From positions 1 to 5,113 of the forward strand of contig JBKHEJ010000193.1 of the NCBI GenBank assembly GCA_046540855.1: DNA of 5,113 bases, read 5' to 3'. This DNA comes from T1Sed10-7 sp046540855 (GTDB lineage Bacteria; Actinomycetota; Nitriliruptoria; Nitriliruptorales; Nitriliruptoraceae). Below, piece after piece: positions 1 to 5,113 of this stretch. Under the pieces are notes generated by a model that was given only the letters and a program-made list of their open reading frames with translations, made no database searches and was not told the DNA's origin. Each line of letters starts with the position of its first letter. The stretch's first letter is position 1. Position numbers and translations under genes: made by a program.

Positions 1-657
1 CTCGACCCGTCGGGACACGCTCGTCGCGAGCCAGTAGCCGAAGCCCAACGCGAGCCCCGCGACCGCGACAGCACCGATGATCGACACCATGAGGGCTCGG
101 CTGGAGGCTGCCTGGCCCTCGGCGACACCGCGCAGGGCCTCGTCCTCTACGGCCGACTTGAGGTCGAGCGCCGCGCCCACCGAGAGCTCGAAGGCCTCCA
201 ATGCCTGCGCGTCGAGTGCCGCTGCGGCCTGCTGGTCACCCTCCTCCACGAACCCGACCTGTGCTGCGTGCACCTCGAGGAGGTCATCGACCGCGGTGCG
301 CAACTGCTCGCTGCGCTCCTCCTGCAGGTCGGTCAGCTCGAGCGACATCACCTCGTCTAGCTCCACGCGCAGCTGGTCCGCTGCCTGCAGGTGATCCTCA
401 AGGGCGGACCGACTCAGCGCCGCATCGGTCATGTAGACCGCGCGGGAGAGGAAGCCATCGACCTCACCGATCGTGACCGGTACCTCGGCGACCTCGGTAA
501 GGGTGCTGACGTCCACCCCCGCACTCTCGAGGTTGCTCGAGACGACCCGGTTCATGACGCTCAGCACGGCCAGCAGCACCGTGAACATCGTGATGGCGGC
601 GATGAAGCCCGCCAGTAGCTGCCACCGCAGTGACCGCGTCCTCAACATGCGTTCCAT
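1..657 (-). CDS. Membrane chemoreceptor-like sensor, N-terminal part (runs off left edge)
   Basis: This is the first 219 codons of a longer protein; the rest lies beyond the left edge. The start is ATG at 657-655, preceded by GGAGGA at 673-668. The protein begins MERMLRTRSLRWQLLAGF. A hydrophobic helix spans about residues 13-36. A mostly helical, acidic, leucine- and glutamate-rich segment covers about 37-187. A second hydrophobic helix covers about 188-210 (around SIIGAVAVAG and ALGFGYWLA), followed by a basic SRRVE where a HAMP domain normally starts. This is the usual layout of a methyl-accepting chemotaxis protein with a four-helix-bundle ligand domain facing outside the membrane, which would signal to CheA/CheW. 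The signalling domain is not in the window, so a histidine kinase or GGDEF protein with the same front end is possible. It is divergent from the second receptor at 1238. The ligand cannot be predicted. Confidence 0.8.
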   Translation of the reverse strand, partial: MERMLRTRSLRWQLLAGFIAAITMFTVLLAVLSVMNRVVSSNLESAGVDVSTLTEVAEVPVTIGEVDGFLSRAVYMTDAALSRSALEDHLQAADQLRVELDEVMSLELTDLQEERSEQLRTAVDDLLEVHAAQVGFVEEGDQQAAAALDAQALEAFELSVGAALDLKSAVEDEALRGVAEGQAASSRALMVSIIGAVAVAGLALGFGYWLATSVSRRVE

Positions 658-667
658 GATCGCTCCG

Positions 668-673
668 TCCTCC
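668..673 (-). promoter_or_regulatory. Ribosome binding site of the membrane sensor
   Basis: On the minus strand this reads GGAGGA and ends 10 nt before the ATG at 657. A second purine-rich stretch, CGGAGC, lies closer at 668-663. Together they support the ATG at 657 over the in-frame ATG three codons downstream (648-646). Confidence 0.6.
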
Positions 674-708
674 GCATCCCTCTGCTCGACCCGTGGGGTG
701 GCCTGTGA

Positions 709-726
709 TGCTCGGGTCACCGAGCA
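709..726. repeat. Perfect 7-bp inverted repeat upstream of the membrane sensor
   Basis: TGCTCGG (709-715) and CCGAGCA (720-726) are exact reverse complements separated by GTCA. The element lies 52-69 nt upstream of the sensor start at 657. It could be an operator for a dimeric regulator, or a hairpin in the 5' untranslated mRNA. Arms of 7 bp do occur by chance in GC-rich DNA, so function is only suggested. Confidence 0.4.
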
Positions 727-1113
727 CCAAGGGTCGGTGTCCCGATACGTCGGGTGGCGGGTGGCGAACTGAACCGAGGGAGGAGGCAGACCGATACCGC
801 CAACGACAACTGCTTCCCAGAGGGTCATTCCCTGCGCACCCGAGCGACACTTCTGCGTCCACCCGGGAGCCATTCCCACGGGATGACGCGGCCCTCCAGG
901 CCCCTGGTGCCACCTTCCGAGCACCGCCGTGCGTCACGCCCAACGACGCTCTGAGTACGGCCTGAAGCCCTGAATCGGGACGATCGCCACGCACACCTGC
1001 CAGGCGGATCGGTGAGATCGCCGTGGCGTGACCGACGAGCAGGAGGAGCAAAGGGCCGAGCGAGGTGCATCGAGCAGCCAGTTCTGCGCCTTGCGTCGAG
1101 CATCTCTCACGGT

Positions 1114-1146
1114 GCGCTCTGCAAGCGCTTCTTCAGCGCTCAAGGG
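1114..1146. repeat. Three GCGCT motifs at 11-bp spacing
   Basis: GCGCT occurs at 1114-1118, 1125-1129 and 1136-1140, each exactly 11 bp after the previous one, roughly one helical turn. The second lies inside the perfect 8-bp palindrome AAGCGCTT (1123-1130), and the third is part of a second AGCGCT palindrome (1135-1140). The array lies about 100-125 nt upstream of the receptor start at 1238, where a promoter or operator would be plausible. The regular phasing suggests a protein-binding array, but no known site is recognised. Confidence 0.35.
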
Positions 1147-1223
1147 GTCGATGGCTGACCACAGCAGCGCGGAAGCTGCCACCCGTGAGAGCACCCCTGC
1201 ACGGTCGCCGGAACACCTGCACC

Positions 1224-1229
1224 GAAGGA
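1224..1229 (+). promoter_or_regulatory. Ribosome binding site that fixes the CZB receptor start
   Basis: GAAGGA ends 8 nt before ATG 1238. The alternative GTG at 1028 has no comparable site, and the 70 extra residues it would add show no domain pattern. This site therefore decides the start at 1238. Confidence 0.7.
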
Positions 1230-1237
1230 CGATCCTG

Positions 1238-2341
1238 ATGCCCCCTTCAACCAGTATGGACCGGTTCCTCACGAAGGTCATCGGTCAGCACGCGATGTGG
1301 AAGCTCACGTTGCACCGAGCCGCGGCGGGCGAGCCGGTCGACCTCGATCCGGCTCTCGCGCGCCGGGACGACCACTGCGACCTCGGCCGGTGGCTCCGCG
1401 ACGGTGCCGTGGGCGTGCTCGGTGCGGAGGAGCGTCGGGTGCTGACCGACGTCCACGCGACCTTCCACCGGGTCGCGGCGGCTGCGCTCGAGCAGGCGCT
1501 GACCGGACACCACGCACAGGCCCGCCGCGCGCTCGAGCCCGGCAGCGAGTTCCTGGCGATCTCGACCGACCTCGTCGAACGTCTGCATCAGCGACGGGAC
1601 CGCCGCTACGACGTCAGCCAACTCGCCGATCCCGGGGTGGTGAGCCGGCAGGTCTCCGGCACCATGATCGAGGCCGGCTCCCAGGCGCAGCTGACCCTGG
1701 AGGGGGCGCAGGAGGTCGCCGAGCACGCCACCGCCGTCGCGGCTGCGACCGAGGAGCAGGCCACCGCCATCCAGGAGGTGGCCGCCCGCGCCGCCGAGTC
1801 GGTCGAGATCGCCCAGCGCGCCACCACCGGCGCCAGCGAGGCGGTCGACACCCTCCAGGAGCTGACCGCCTCCACGGACCGGGTGGAGGAGGTCCTGGTC
1901 CTGATCGACCGGATCGCGCGGCAGACCCATCTGCTCGCGCTCAACGCCACGATCGAGGCGGCCCGTGCTGGCAGCGCCGGCCGGGGCTTCTCCGTCGTCG
2001 CCAGCGAGGTCAAGAAGCTCGCCACGGAGGTCTCCAACGCGACCCGGGAGGTCGGTGACATCGTCAGCGGTGTCCAGAGGCACGGGGCCGGGGCGAACGA
2101 CCGGGTGAGCGCGATCCTCGCGGATCTGACCGACGTCCTCGGGGCGCAGAACTCCATCGCGAGCGCGGTCGAGGAGCAACGTGCCGTCGCTGCTGACGTC
2201 GCCGAACGGGTCGCGCTGGTCGCGTCCGAGATGACGGAGATCAGCGACAACGCCGCGTGCATCGCGTCGGCGACGGAGGCGGGTGTGGCGCTGTCCGTCT
2301 GGCTGGAGGGCCGCGTGGCCCACCGCGAGAACGCGGCATGA
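1238..2341 (+). CDS. Soluble methyl-accepting chemotaxis protein with N-terminal CZB zinc-binding domain
   Basis: This 367-residue protein has no membrane segment and should be a cytoplasmic chemoreceptor acting on CheA/CheW. Residues about 8-85 form a CZB (chemoreceptor zinc-binding) domain. H18 (in HAMWK), C47 (in DDHCDLGRW), H73 and H77 (in VHATFH) match the family's three-His one-Cys zinc site. Their spacing of 29, 26 and 4 residues is close to that recalled for the CZB domain of the E. coli cyclase DgcZ. Residues about 135-345 form the MCP signalling hairpin. Its tip is at 226-245 (IARQTHLLALNATIEAARAG), followed by GRGFSVVASEVKKLA. Methylation-site-like clusters occur at ATEEQA (about 170-175) and AVEEQR (about 310-315). 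The tip has His231 where Asn is usual. There is no C-terminal CheR/CheB-tethering pentapeptide. CZB receptors are known to sense zinc or oxidants such as hypochlorous acid; the stimulus here is inferred. It heads a same-strand cluster ending in a cyclase. Confidence 0.92.
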   Translation: MPPSTSMDRFLTKVIGQHAMWKLTLHRAAAGEPVDLDPALARRDDHCDLGRWLRDGAVGVLGAEERRVLTDVHATFHRVAAAALEQALTGHHAQARRALEPGSEFLAISTDLVERLHQRRDRRYDVSQLADPGVVSRQVSGTMIEAGSQAQLTLEGAQEVAEHATAVAAATEEQATAIQEVAARAAESVEIAQRATTGASEAVDTLQELTASTDRVEEVLVLIDRIARQTHLLALNATIEAARAGSAGRGFSVVASEVKKLATEVSNATREVGDIVSGVQRHGAGANDRVSAILADLTDVLGAQNSIASAVEEQRAVAADVAERVALVASEMTEISDNAACIASATEAGVALSVWLEGRVAHRENAA

Positions 2342-2372
2342 GTCCCCTCCCGAACCCACGTCCGCTCACCCA

Positions 2373-2407
2373 CCGGTGCCGCGTGCCCTACCGCCCGACG
2401 GCACCGG
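2373..2407 (+). terminator. Strong stem-loop between receptor and first STAS-like gene
   Basis: CCGGTGCCG (2373-2381) and CGGCACCGG (2399-2407) are perfect 9-bp inverted repeats around a 17-nt loop. The stem starts 32 nt after the receptor stop and lies upstream of the ribosome binding site at 2456. No T-run follows, so it is not a classic intrinsic terminator. It could be a partial terminator, a barrier to 3' exonucleases, or a processing site that sets different expression levels for receptor and downstream genes. That it folds is very likely; its role is inferred. Confidence 0.45.
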
Positions 2408-2455
2408 CGAGCTGCCCCGGCGTGACCCGACGGATGAGCCGTGCAGCCACACCCC

Positions 2456-2461
2456 AAGGAG
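2456..2461 (+). promoter_or_regulatory. Ribosome binding site that fixes the first STAS-like gene
   Basis: AAGGAG ends 8 nt before ATG 2470. An in-frame ATG at 2338 overlaps the receptor stop as ATGA, but it has only weak purine-rich sequence before it. It would add 44 residues with no counterpart in the paralogous downstream protein. The start at 2470 is preferred. Confidence 0.65.
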
Positions 2462-2469
2462 CGACCTCG

Positions 2470-2844
2470 ATGCCTGTCCCGAACCCGCGCGCGAGCTTCA
2501 CCCTCGACGAGGACGACGGGCTCGTGCGGCTCGTCTGGGGTGGTGTGGTCATCACCAGCGCCGACGCCGAGGCGGCCGTCACGGCGGTCGACCGACGGCT
2601 GGCGGGGGGGAACCACGGCTTGCTCGTCGACATGCGTGCAGCGGGCCCCATCGAGCGAGGTGCCCGGCAGATCCTGGCTGCAGCCAGCGGGCCGAGCCGC
2701 GTCGCGCTCCTCGTGGGCTCGGCTCGCAGCCGCATCGTCGCGACCTTCTTCCTCGGCCTGCACCGCACCGAGGTGCCGCTCCAGCTCTTCGACGACGAGG
2801 ACGTGGCTCGCTCGTGGTTGCTCGCACCCCAACGGCTCGCCTGA
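2470..2844 (+). CDS. Small STAS/SpoIIAA-like protein, first of a tandem pair
   Basis: This 124-residue soluble protein has no signal peptide or membrane helix. It shows alternating strand and helix segments: a strand pair near 16-24 (GLVRLVW), a helix near 31-44, LLVDMR at 51-56, IERGAR at 61-66, VALLVGSARSRIVATFF at 78-94, FDDE at 107-110 and WL at 116-117. It is clearly paralogous to the next gene: from residue 31 on, about 33 of 91 positions are identical without gaps. The LLVDMR strand followed by a helix resembles small STAS/SpoIIAA-fold proteins annotated as domains of unknown function; the family is assigned from memory. The Ser/Thr phosphorylated in true anti-sigma-factor antagonists is absent. 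Function unknown; its position between a chemoreceptor and a cyclase suggests a role as a signalling adaptor or regulator. Confidence 0.82.
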   Translation: MPVPNPRASFTLDEDDGLVRLVWGGVVITSADAEAAVTAVDRRLAGGNHGLLVDMRAAGPIERGARQILAAASGPSRVALLVGSARSRIVATFFLGLHRTEVPLQLFDDEDVARSWLLAPQRLA

Positions 2845-2883
2845 CACCGCGACCGGTCTGGGCGGACCAGGATCGGGGAGACC

Positions 2884-3258
2884 ATGGAGGATGAGACCGT
2901 CAGGGGCACCCGGTTCGAGATGCTCCGCGACCCTCGTGGCTTCCTGCGCTGCACCTGGGAGGAGGGGACCGAGGTCGGACGGGAGGATGCGCAGCAGGCC
3001 GTGGCCGCGGTCGCGACCCTCGCGCCGACGCTGCCCTACGCGCTCCTGGTGGACATGCGCCGGATGCGCCGCATCGACCATGAAGCGCGCCGGGTGTTCG
3101 GGAGCAACACCGTGCTGCGGCGGCAGGCCCTCCTGATCGAGACGCCCGTCAGCCGCGTCCTCGCGAACTTCTTCATCTCCGTGACCGGTACCGCGTTCCC
3201 CACCCGGAGCTTCGATGACGAGGCCAAGGCCGTCGACTGGCTGCGACGTGAAGAGTGA
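2884..3258 (+). CDS. Small STAS/SpoIIAA-like protein, second of a tandem pair
   Basis: This protein is also 124 residues long, soluble, and homologous to the preceding gene with conserved blocks in the same order. These are LLVDMR (54-59), IDHEAR (64-69), ALLIETPVSRVLANFF (82-97), FP (105-106), FDDE (110-113) and DWL (118-120). The pair most simply arose by tandem duplication followed by divergence. The start is ATG 2884, 39 nt after the previous stop. A GGGGAG lies only 3 nt before it, closer than usual, but the frame is closed upstream by the stop at 2842-2844, so no earlier start fits. Its 3' end overlaps the likely start of the cyclase gene, suggesting co-translation. Residues D65, H66 and E67 stand where a phosphorylated STAS protein would have its Asp-Ser pair, so classic kinase-phosphatase switching is unlikely. 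Function unknown. Confidence 0.85.
   Translation: MEDETVRGTRFEMLRDPRGFLRCTWEEGTEVGREDAQQAVAAVATLAPTLPYALLVDMRRMRRIDHEARRVFGSNTVLRRQALLIETPVSRVLANFFISVTGTAFPTRSFDDEAKAVDWLRREE
3206..3209 (+). promoter_or_regulatory. Ribosome binding site favouring the cyclase start at 3215
   Basis: GGAG lies inside the end of the preceding coding region, 5 nt before ATG 3215. The competing start, GTG 3248, overlaps by only 11 nt but has no purine-rich site at normal distance. The choice remains uncertain because the first 12 residues are not conserved sequence. Confidence 0.45.
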
Positions 3259-4603
3259 GCCCCTCCTGCAGACCTCCGAGCCGCTCCCACACCACGTGCA
3301 GGCTCGCATCACCGACCTGTTGGAGACCGTCGGTGCCTTCGCTGCGCTGGACTTCTCGCGACCGGCATCCCTGACGGACGCTGGCGACGATCTCGACGCG
3401 CTCGCGCTCGGGATCAACATGCTCGGCGAGGAGGTCGCGGCCGCCCAGCAGGATCTGACGCAGCGGGTCACCGACCGGACCCGGGAGCTGGAGCAGCTGA
3501 TGGAGGAGCTCCGGGCCGAGGTCGAGGAGCGCCAGCGAGCCGAGGAGGCGCTGCGGCTAGCGAAGACGCACCTGACCGACCAGGTCGCCGAGCTCGAGTC
3601 GGTGAACCAGGAGATCAGCAGGCTGACCGACCTGACGACCTTCCTGCAGGTCTGCCGGGACCGGGACGAGGCCATCCGCATCCTCGGTGACGTGCTGCCG
3701 ACGCTGTTCCCCGGGAGCCATGGCGCCGTCTACAGCCGGACCGAGCACGAGACCGGACGCCGCAGCGCGGCGGCCTGGGGCACCGACCGGCTGCCCGACG
3801 AGGTCGCGTGGGACACCTGCTGGGGGATGCGCCGGGCCAAGCTCTACCTCACGGCGGGCACCGACGGGCCTCGCTGCGCCCACATCGACGAACCGGCCCC
3901 GGCGGTGTCCGCCTGCCGTCCGCTGACCGCCGACGGCGAGATGCTCGGCCTGCTCCACATCGTGTGGCCCGCGGGGGAGCACCCAGCCCGTCCCCACAGC
4001 ACCAGGCGCATCGCGCCGTTCGTGGAAGCCGCTGCCGAGCAGATCTCCCTCGCGCTGGCCAACCTGGACCTTCGGGCCGCGCTCCAGGCACGGTCCATCC
4101 GCGATCCGCTCACCGGCCTGTTCAACCGCCGCTACCTCGACGAGACCCTCCAACGTGAGGTCCGACGGTACGAACGTCACGGCACCCCCGTCGCGCTGGC
4201 CATGATCGACCTCGACCACTTCAAGGAGTTCAACGACCATCACGGCCATGACGGCGGCGATGCCGCGCTCACCCGGATCGCCGAGGTGCTCCAGGCGACG
4301 GCGCGCGACACCGACATCGTCTGCCGGTACGGCGGCGAGGAGCTCGCGGTCGTGATGAGCGGCTCCGACGCCCGGGACGCGGTGGCCGCCGCGGAACGGA
4401 TGCGGCTCAGCATCGCTCAGCTATCCCACCCACCCCACGGTGGAGCGGCGCCCACGCTGACCGCATCCTTCGGTGTGGCCGATGTGCCGGGCGATGCCGC
4501 GTCGGTCGAGGGACTGATCGGTGCCGCGGACAGCGCCCTCTACGCGGCGAAACGAGCCGGACGTGACCGGGTCGAACGCGCCAGCAGGTCCGCGGAGAGG
4601 TGA
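3215..4603 (+). CDS. Diguanylate cyclase with HAMP-like, coiled-coil, GAF and GGDEF regions
   Basis: This 462-residue cytoplasmic protein (451 if GTG 3248 is the start) should make c-di-GMP from two GTP. Residues about 30-75 resemble the cytoplasmic HAMP-like segment found before some sensor kinases (LETVGAFAALDFSR, then LDALALGINMLGEE). A charged coiled coil covers about 76-135. A GAF-type sensor domain covers about 136-285 and carries C202-W203, R206-R207, C221, H223 and C234. The GGDEF domain covers about 292-455. It begins DPLTGLFNRRYL (297-308), has D332 in IDLDHFK, N340 and D349 for metal and guanine binding, and the active-site loop GGEEL at 373-377. An inhibitory-site RxxD (R364-D367) lies five residues before the loop, so product feedback is expected. 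All key residues are present, so it should be active. It overlaps the preceding gene by 44 nt, which implies translational coupling. Signal perception probably passes through the GAF domain. Confidence 0.92.
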   Translation: MTRPRPSTGCDVKSEPLLQTSEPLPHHVQARITDLLETVGAFAALDFSRPASLTDAGDDLDALALGINMLGEEVAAAQQDLTQRVTDRTRELEQLMEELRAEVEERQRAEEALRLAKTHLTDQVAELESVNQEISRLTDLTTFLQVCRDRDEAIRILGDVLPTLFPGSHGAVYSRTEHETGRRSAAAWGTDRLPDEVAWDTCWGMRRAKLYLTAGTDGPRCAHIDEPAPAVSACRPLTADGEMLGLLHIVWPAGEHPARPHSTRRIAPFVEAAAEQISLALANLDLRAALQARSIRDPLTGLFNRRYLDETLQREVRRYERHGTPVALAMIDLDHFKEFNDHHGHDGGDAALTRIAEVLQATARDTDIVCRYGGEELAVVMSGSDARDAVAAAERMRLSIAQLSHPPHGGAAPTLTASFGVADVPGDAASVEGLIGAADSALYAAKRAGRDRVERASRSAER

Positions 4604-4605
4604 CG

Positions 4606-4638
4606 CGCCACCGCTCCCCCGCTGGGCTGGCGGTGGTG
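4606..4638. terminator. Possible hairpin terminator between convergent genes
   Basis: CCACCGC (4608-4614) pairs exactly with GCGGTGG (4630-4636). The stem extends to 9 bp through one G-U pair and one C-G pair, around a 15-nt loop. It fills most of the 37-nt gap between the cyclase stop and the stop of the opposing response regulator, where a bidirectional terminator is expected. No T-run follows on either strand, which is common in GC-rich actinobacteria but leaves the call tentative. Confidence 0.45.
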
Positions 4639-4640
4639 GC

Positions 4641-5113
4641 TCAGTCCAGCGTGACGAGGCCGCGCCTGACGGCGATCAGCACGGCCTCCAGCTTCGAGCG
4701 GGCACCGAGCTTGGACAGGATGCTGCGGACGTGGTTGCGGACCGTGTGCTGCGAGAGGACGAGGTCCTCGGCCAACTGCGTGGTCGTCCGCCCGCGTGCG
4801 AGGCCGGCCAGGACCTCATGCTCCCTCGCGGTCAGCGGATCGACCTCCACCGTGCCGTTCGTGGCGAGGTAGTTGGCGAGCCGCGTCAGGTCCTCCGCGC
4901 CGAACGCGGCCTCACCCCGGGCGACCCGTCGGACGGCATCGAGCAGGTGCTCGGCGGGCTCGGTCTTGGTGACGAACCCGGCGGCTCCGGCGTGGAAGGC
5001 GGCGGCCAGGACGTCGACGGCGGTCGAGGCGGTCAGGATCAGGACCGAGACCTGCGGGCACCGCTCCCGCAGGGCGGCGATCTCCGAGATGCCATCACCG
5101 TCGGGGAACCGGA
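4641..5113 (-). CDS. NarL/FixJ-family response regulator, C-terminal part (runs off right edge)
   Basis: Reading leftwards from the right edge, 156 complete codons are visible up to the TGA at 4643-4641. The first residues, RFPDGDGISEI, match the segment just after the phosphorylated aspartate of a receiver domain, so that Asp lies a few codons outside the window. The conserved switch Thr is in VLILTAS and the conserved Lys in FVTKTEP. A linker leads to a LuxR-type helix-turn-helix at about the last 60 residues: LTAREHEVLAGLARG, then TTTQLAEDLVLSQHTVRNHVRSIL and SKLGARSKLEAVLIA. It should be a DNA-binding regulator phosphorylated by a histidine kinase, which is not in view. A GTG at 4850 could be mistaken for a start, but receiver-domain coding continues upstream of it. 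It converges on the cyclase gene, so it is a neighbour and not part of that transcript. Its targets are unknown. Confidence 0.93.
   Translation of the reverse strand, partial: RFPDGDGISEIAALRERCPQVSVLILTASTAVDVLAAAFHAGAAGFVTKTEPAEHLLDAVRRVARGEAAFGAEDLTRLANYLATNGTVEVDPLTAREHEVLAGLARGRTTTQLAEDLVLSQHTVRNHVRSILSKLGARSKLEAVLIAVRRGLVTLD

Larger units (their letters stand above)
658..1237. other. Long divergent intergenic region
   Basis: This 580-nt spacer separates two divergently transcribed receptor genes. Open frames here translate into arginine-, serine- and proline-rich sequence without domain-like patterns and lack good ribosome binding sites, so I see no gene. The promoters of both receptors should lie here, but I found no convincing -35/-10 pair on either strand. 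It holds an inverted repeat (709-726), a phased GCGCT triplet (1114-1146), and a CCTGCAC direct repeat (1196-1202 and 1216-1222). The frame of the downstream receptor stays open back to a GTG at 1028, but that extension looks non-coding. Confidence 0.6.

Noticed and set aside
770..797. Sigma-28-like motility promoter (TGAA, then ACCGATAC)
   Set aside because: The -10-like sequence is close to GCCGATAA, but the -35 half is weak, the spacing is off by one, and it would start more than 400 nt before the receptor gene. A similar CCCGATAC at 741-748 has no partner.
464..1051. 195-codon minus-strand open frame across the sensor start and the divergent spacer
   Set aside because: It overlaps the true sensor gene in another frame, has low-complexity composition, and shows no recognisable motif.
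1028..1237. 70-residue N-terminal extension of the CZB receptor from GTG 1028
   Set aside because: It lacks a ribosome binding site and any domain-like pattern. The ATG at 1238 has GAAGGA at 8 nt and places the CZB domain at the usual distance from the N-terminus.
1247..2359. 370-codon antisense open frame opposite the CZB receptor
   Set aside because: It is the reverse-strand shadow of a confidently identified receptor gene; its Gly/Asp/Arg/Leu-rich translation matches no family.
2338..2469. ATGA-coupled start at 2338 for the first STAS-like gene
   Set aside because: It is in frame and overlaps the receptor stop, but has no clear ribosome binding site and adds 44 residues absent from the paralogue. 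The stem-loop at 2373-2407 also falls inside this extension.
1606..3681. 691-codon open frame antisense to the receptor, STAS-like and cyclase genes
   Set aside because: Long antisense open frames are common in GC-rich DNA. The translation is Ser/Arg/Ala-rich, spans several real genes, and shows no domain.
4641..4850. Stand-alone 69-residue LuxR-type helix-turn-helix protein starting at GTG 4850
   Set aside because: The same frame continues upstream with clear receiver-domain sequence (switch Thr and Lys), so this is the C-terminus of a full response regulator.

Overview
The window is very GC-rich, with strong G/C bias at third codon positions, and has closely spaced genes with GGAG-type ribosome binding sites. 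This fits a high-GC bacterium, most likely a motile actinobacterium. That lineage is inferred from composition and protein style; nothing here fixes a genus. All recognisable genes are signal-transduction genes.

Layout. (1) Positions 1-657, minus strand: the N-terminal part of a membrane-bound receptor with two membrane helices around an extracytoplasmic helical domain, running out of the left edge just as its HAMP region begins. (2) Positions 658-1237: a long divergent spacer with no convincing gene, a 7-bp inverted repeat, and three GCGCT motifs spaced exactly 11 bp apart. (3) Plus-strand cluster: a soluble chemoreceptor with an N-terminal zinc-binding CZB domain (1238-2341), two tandem 124-residue paralogues resembling small STAS/SpoIIAA-fold proteins (2470-2844 and 2884-3258), and a diguanylate cyclase with HAMP-like, coiled-coil, GAF and GGDEF regions (3215-4603). 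A strong stem-loop lies between the receptor and the first paralogue. (4) Positions 4641-5113, minus strand: the C-terminal part of a NarL/FixJ-type response regulator, converging on the cyclase gene across a 37-nt spacer that holds a possible terminator hairpin.

How the parts may work together (inference). The CZB receptor could report zinc or oxidant status to the chemotaxis kinase. The cyclase, which keeps its catalytic and inhibitory-site motifs, would make c-di-GMP. The paralogous small proteins sit between the two outputs and overlap or abut the cyclase gene, so they are candidates for coupling or tuning it. I see no mobile element, CRISPR array, tRNA or rRNA. The most interesting point is the receptor / paired small proteins / cyclase arrangement; no single gene belongs to a clearly new class.
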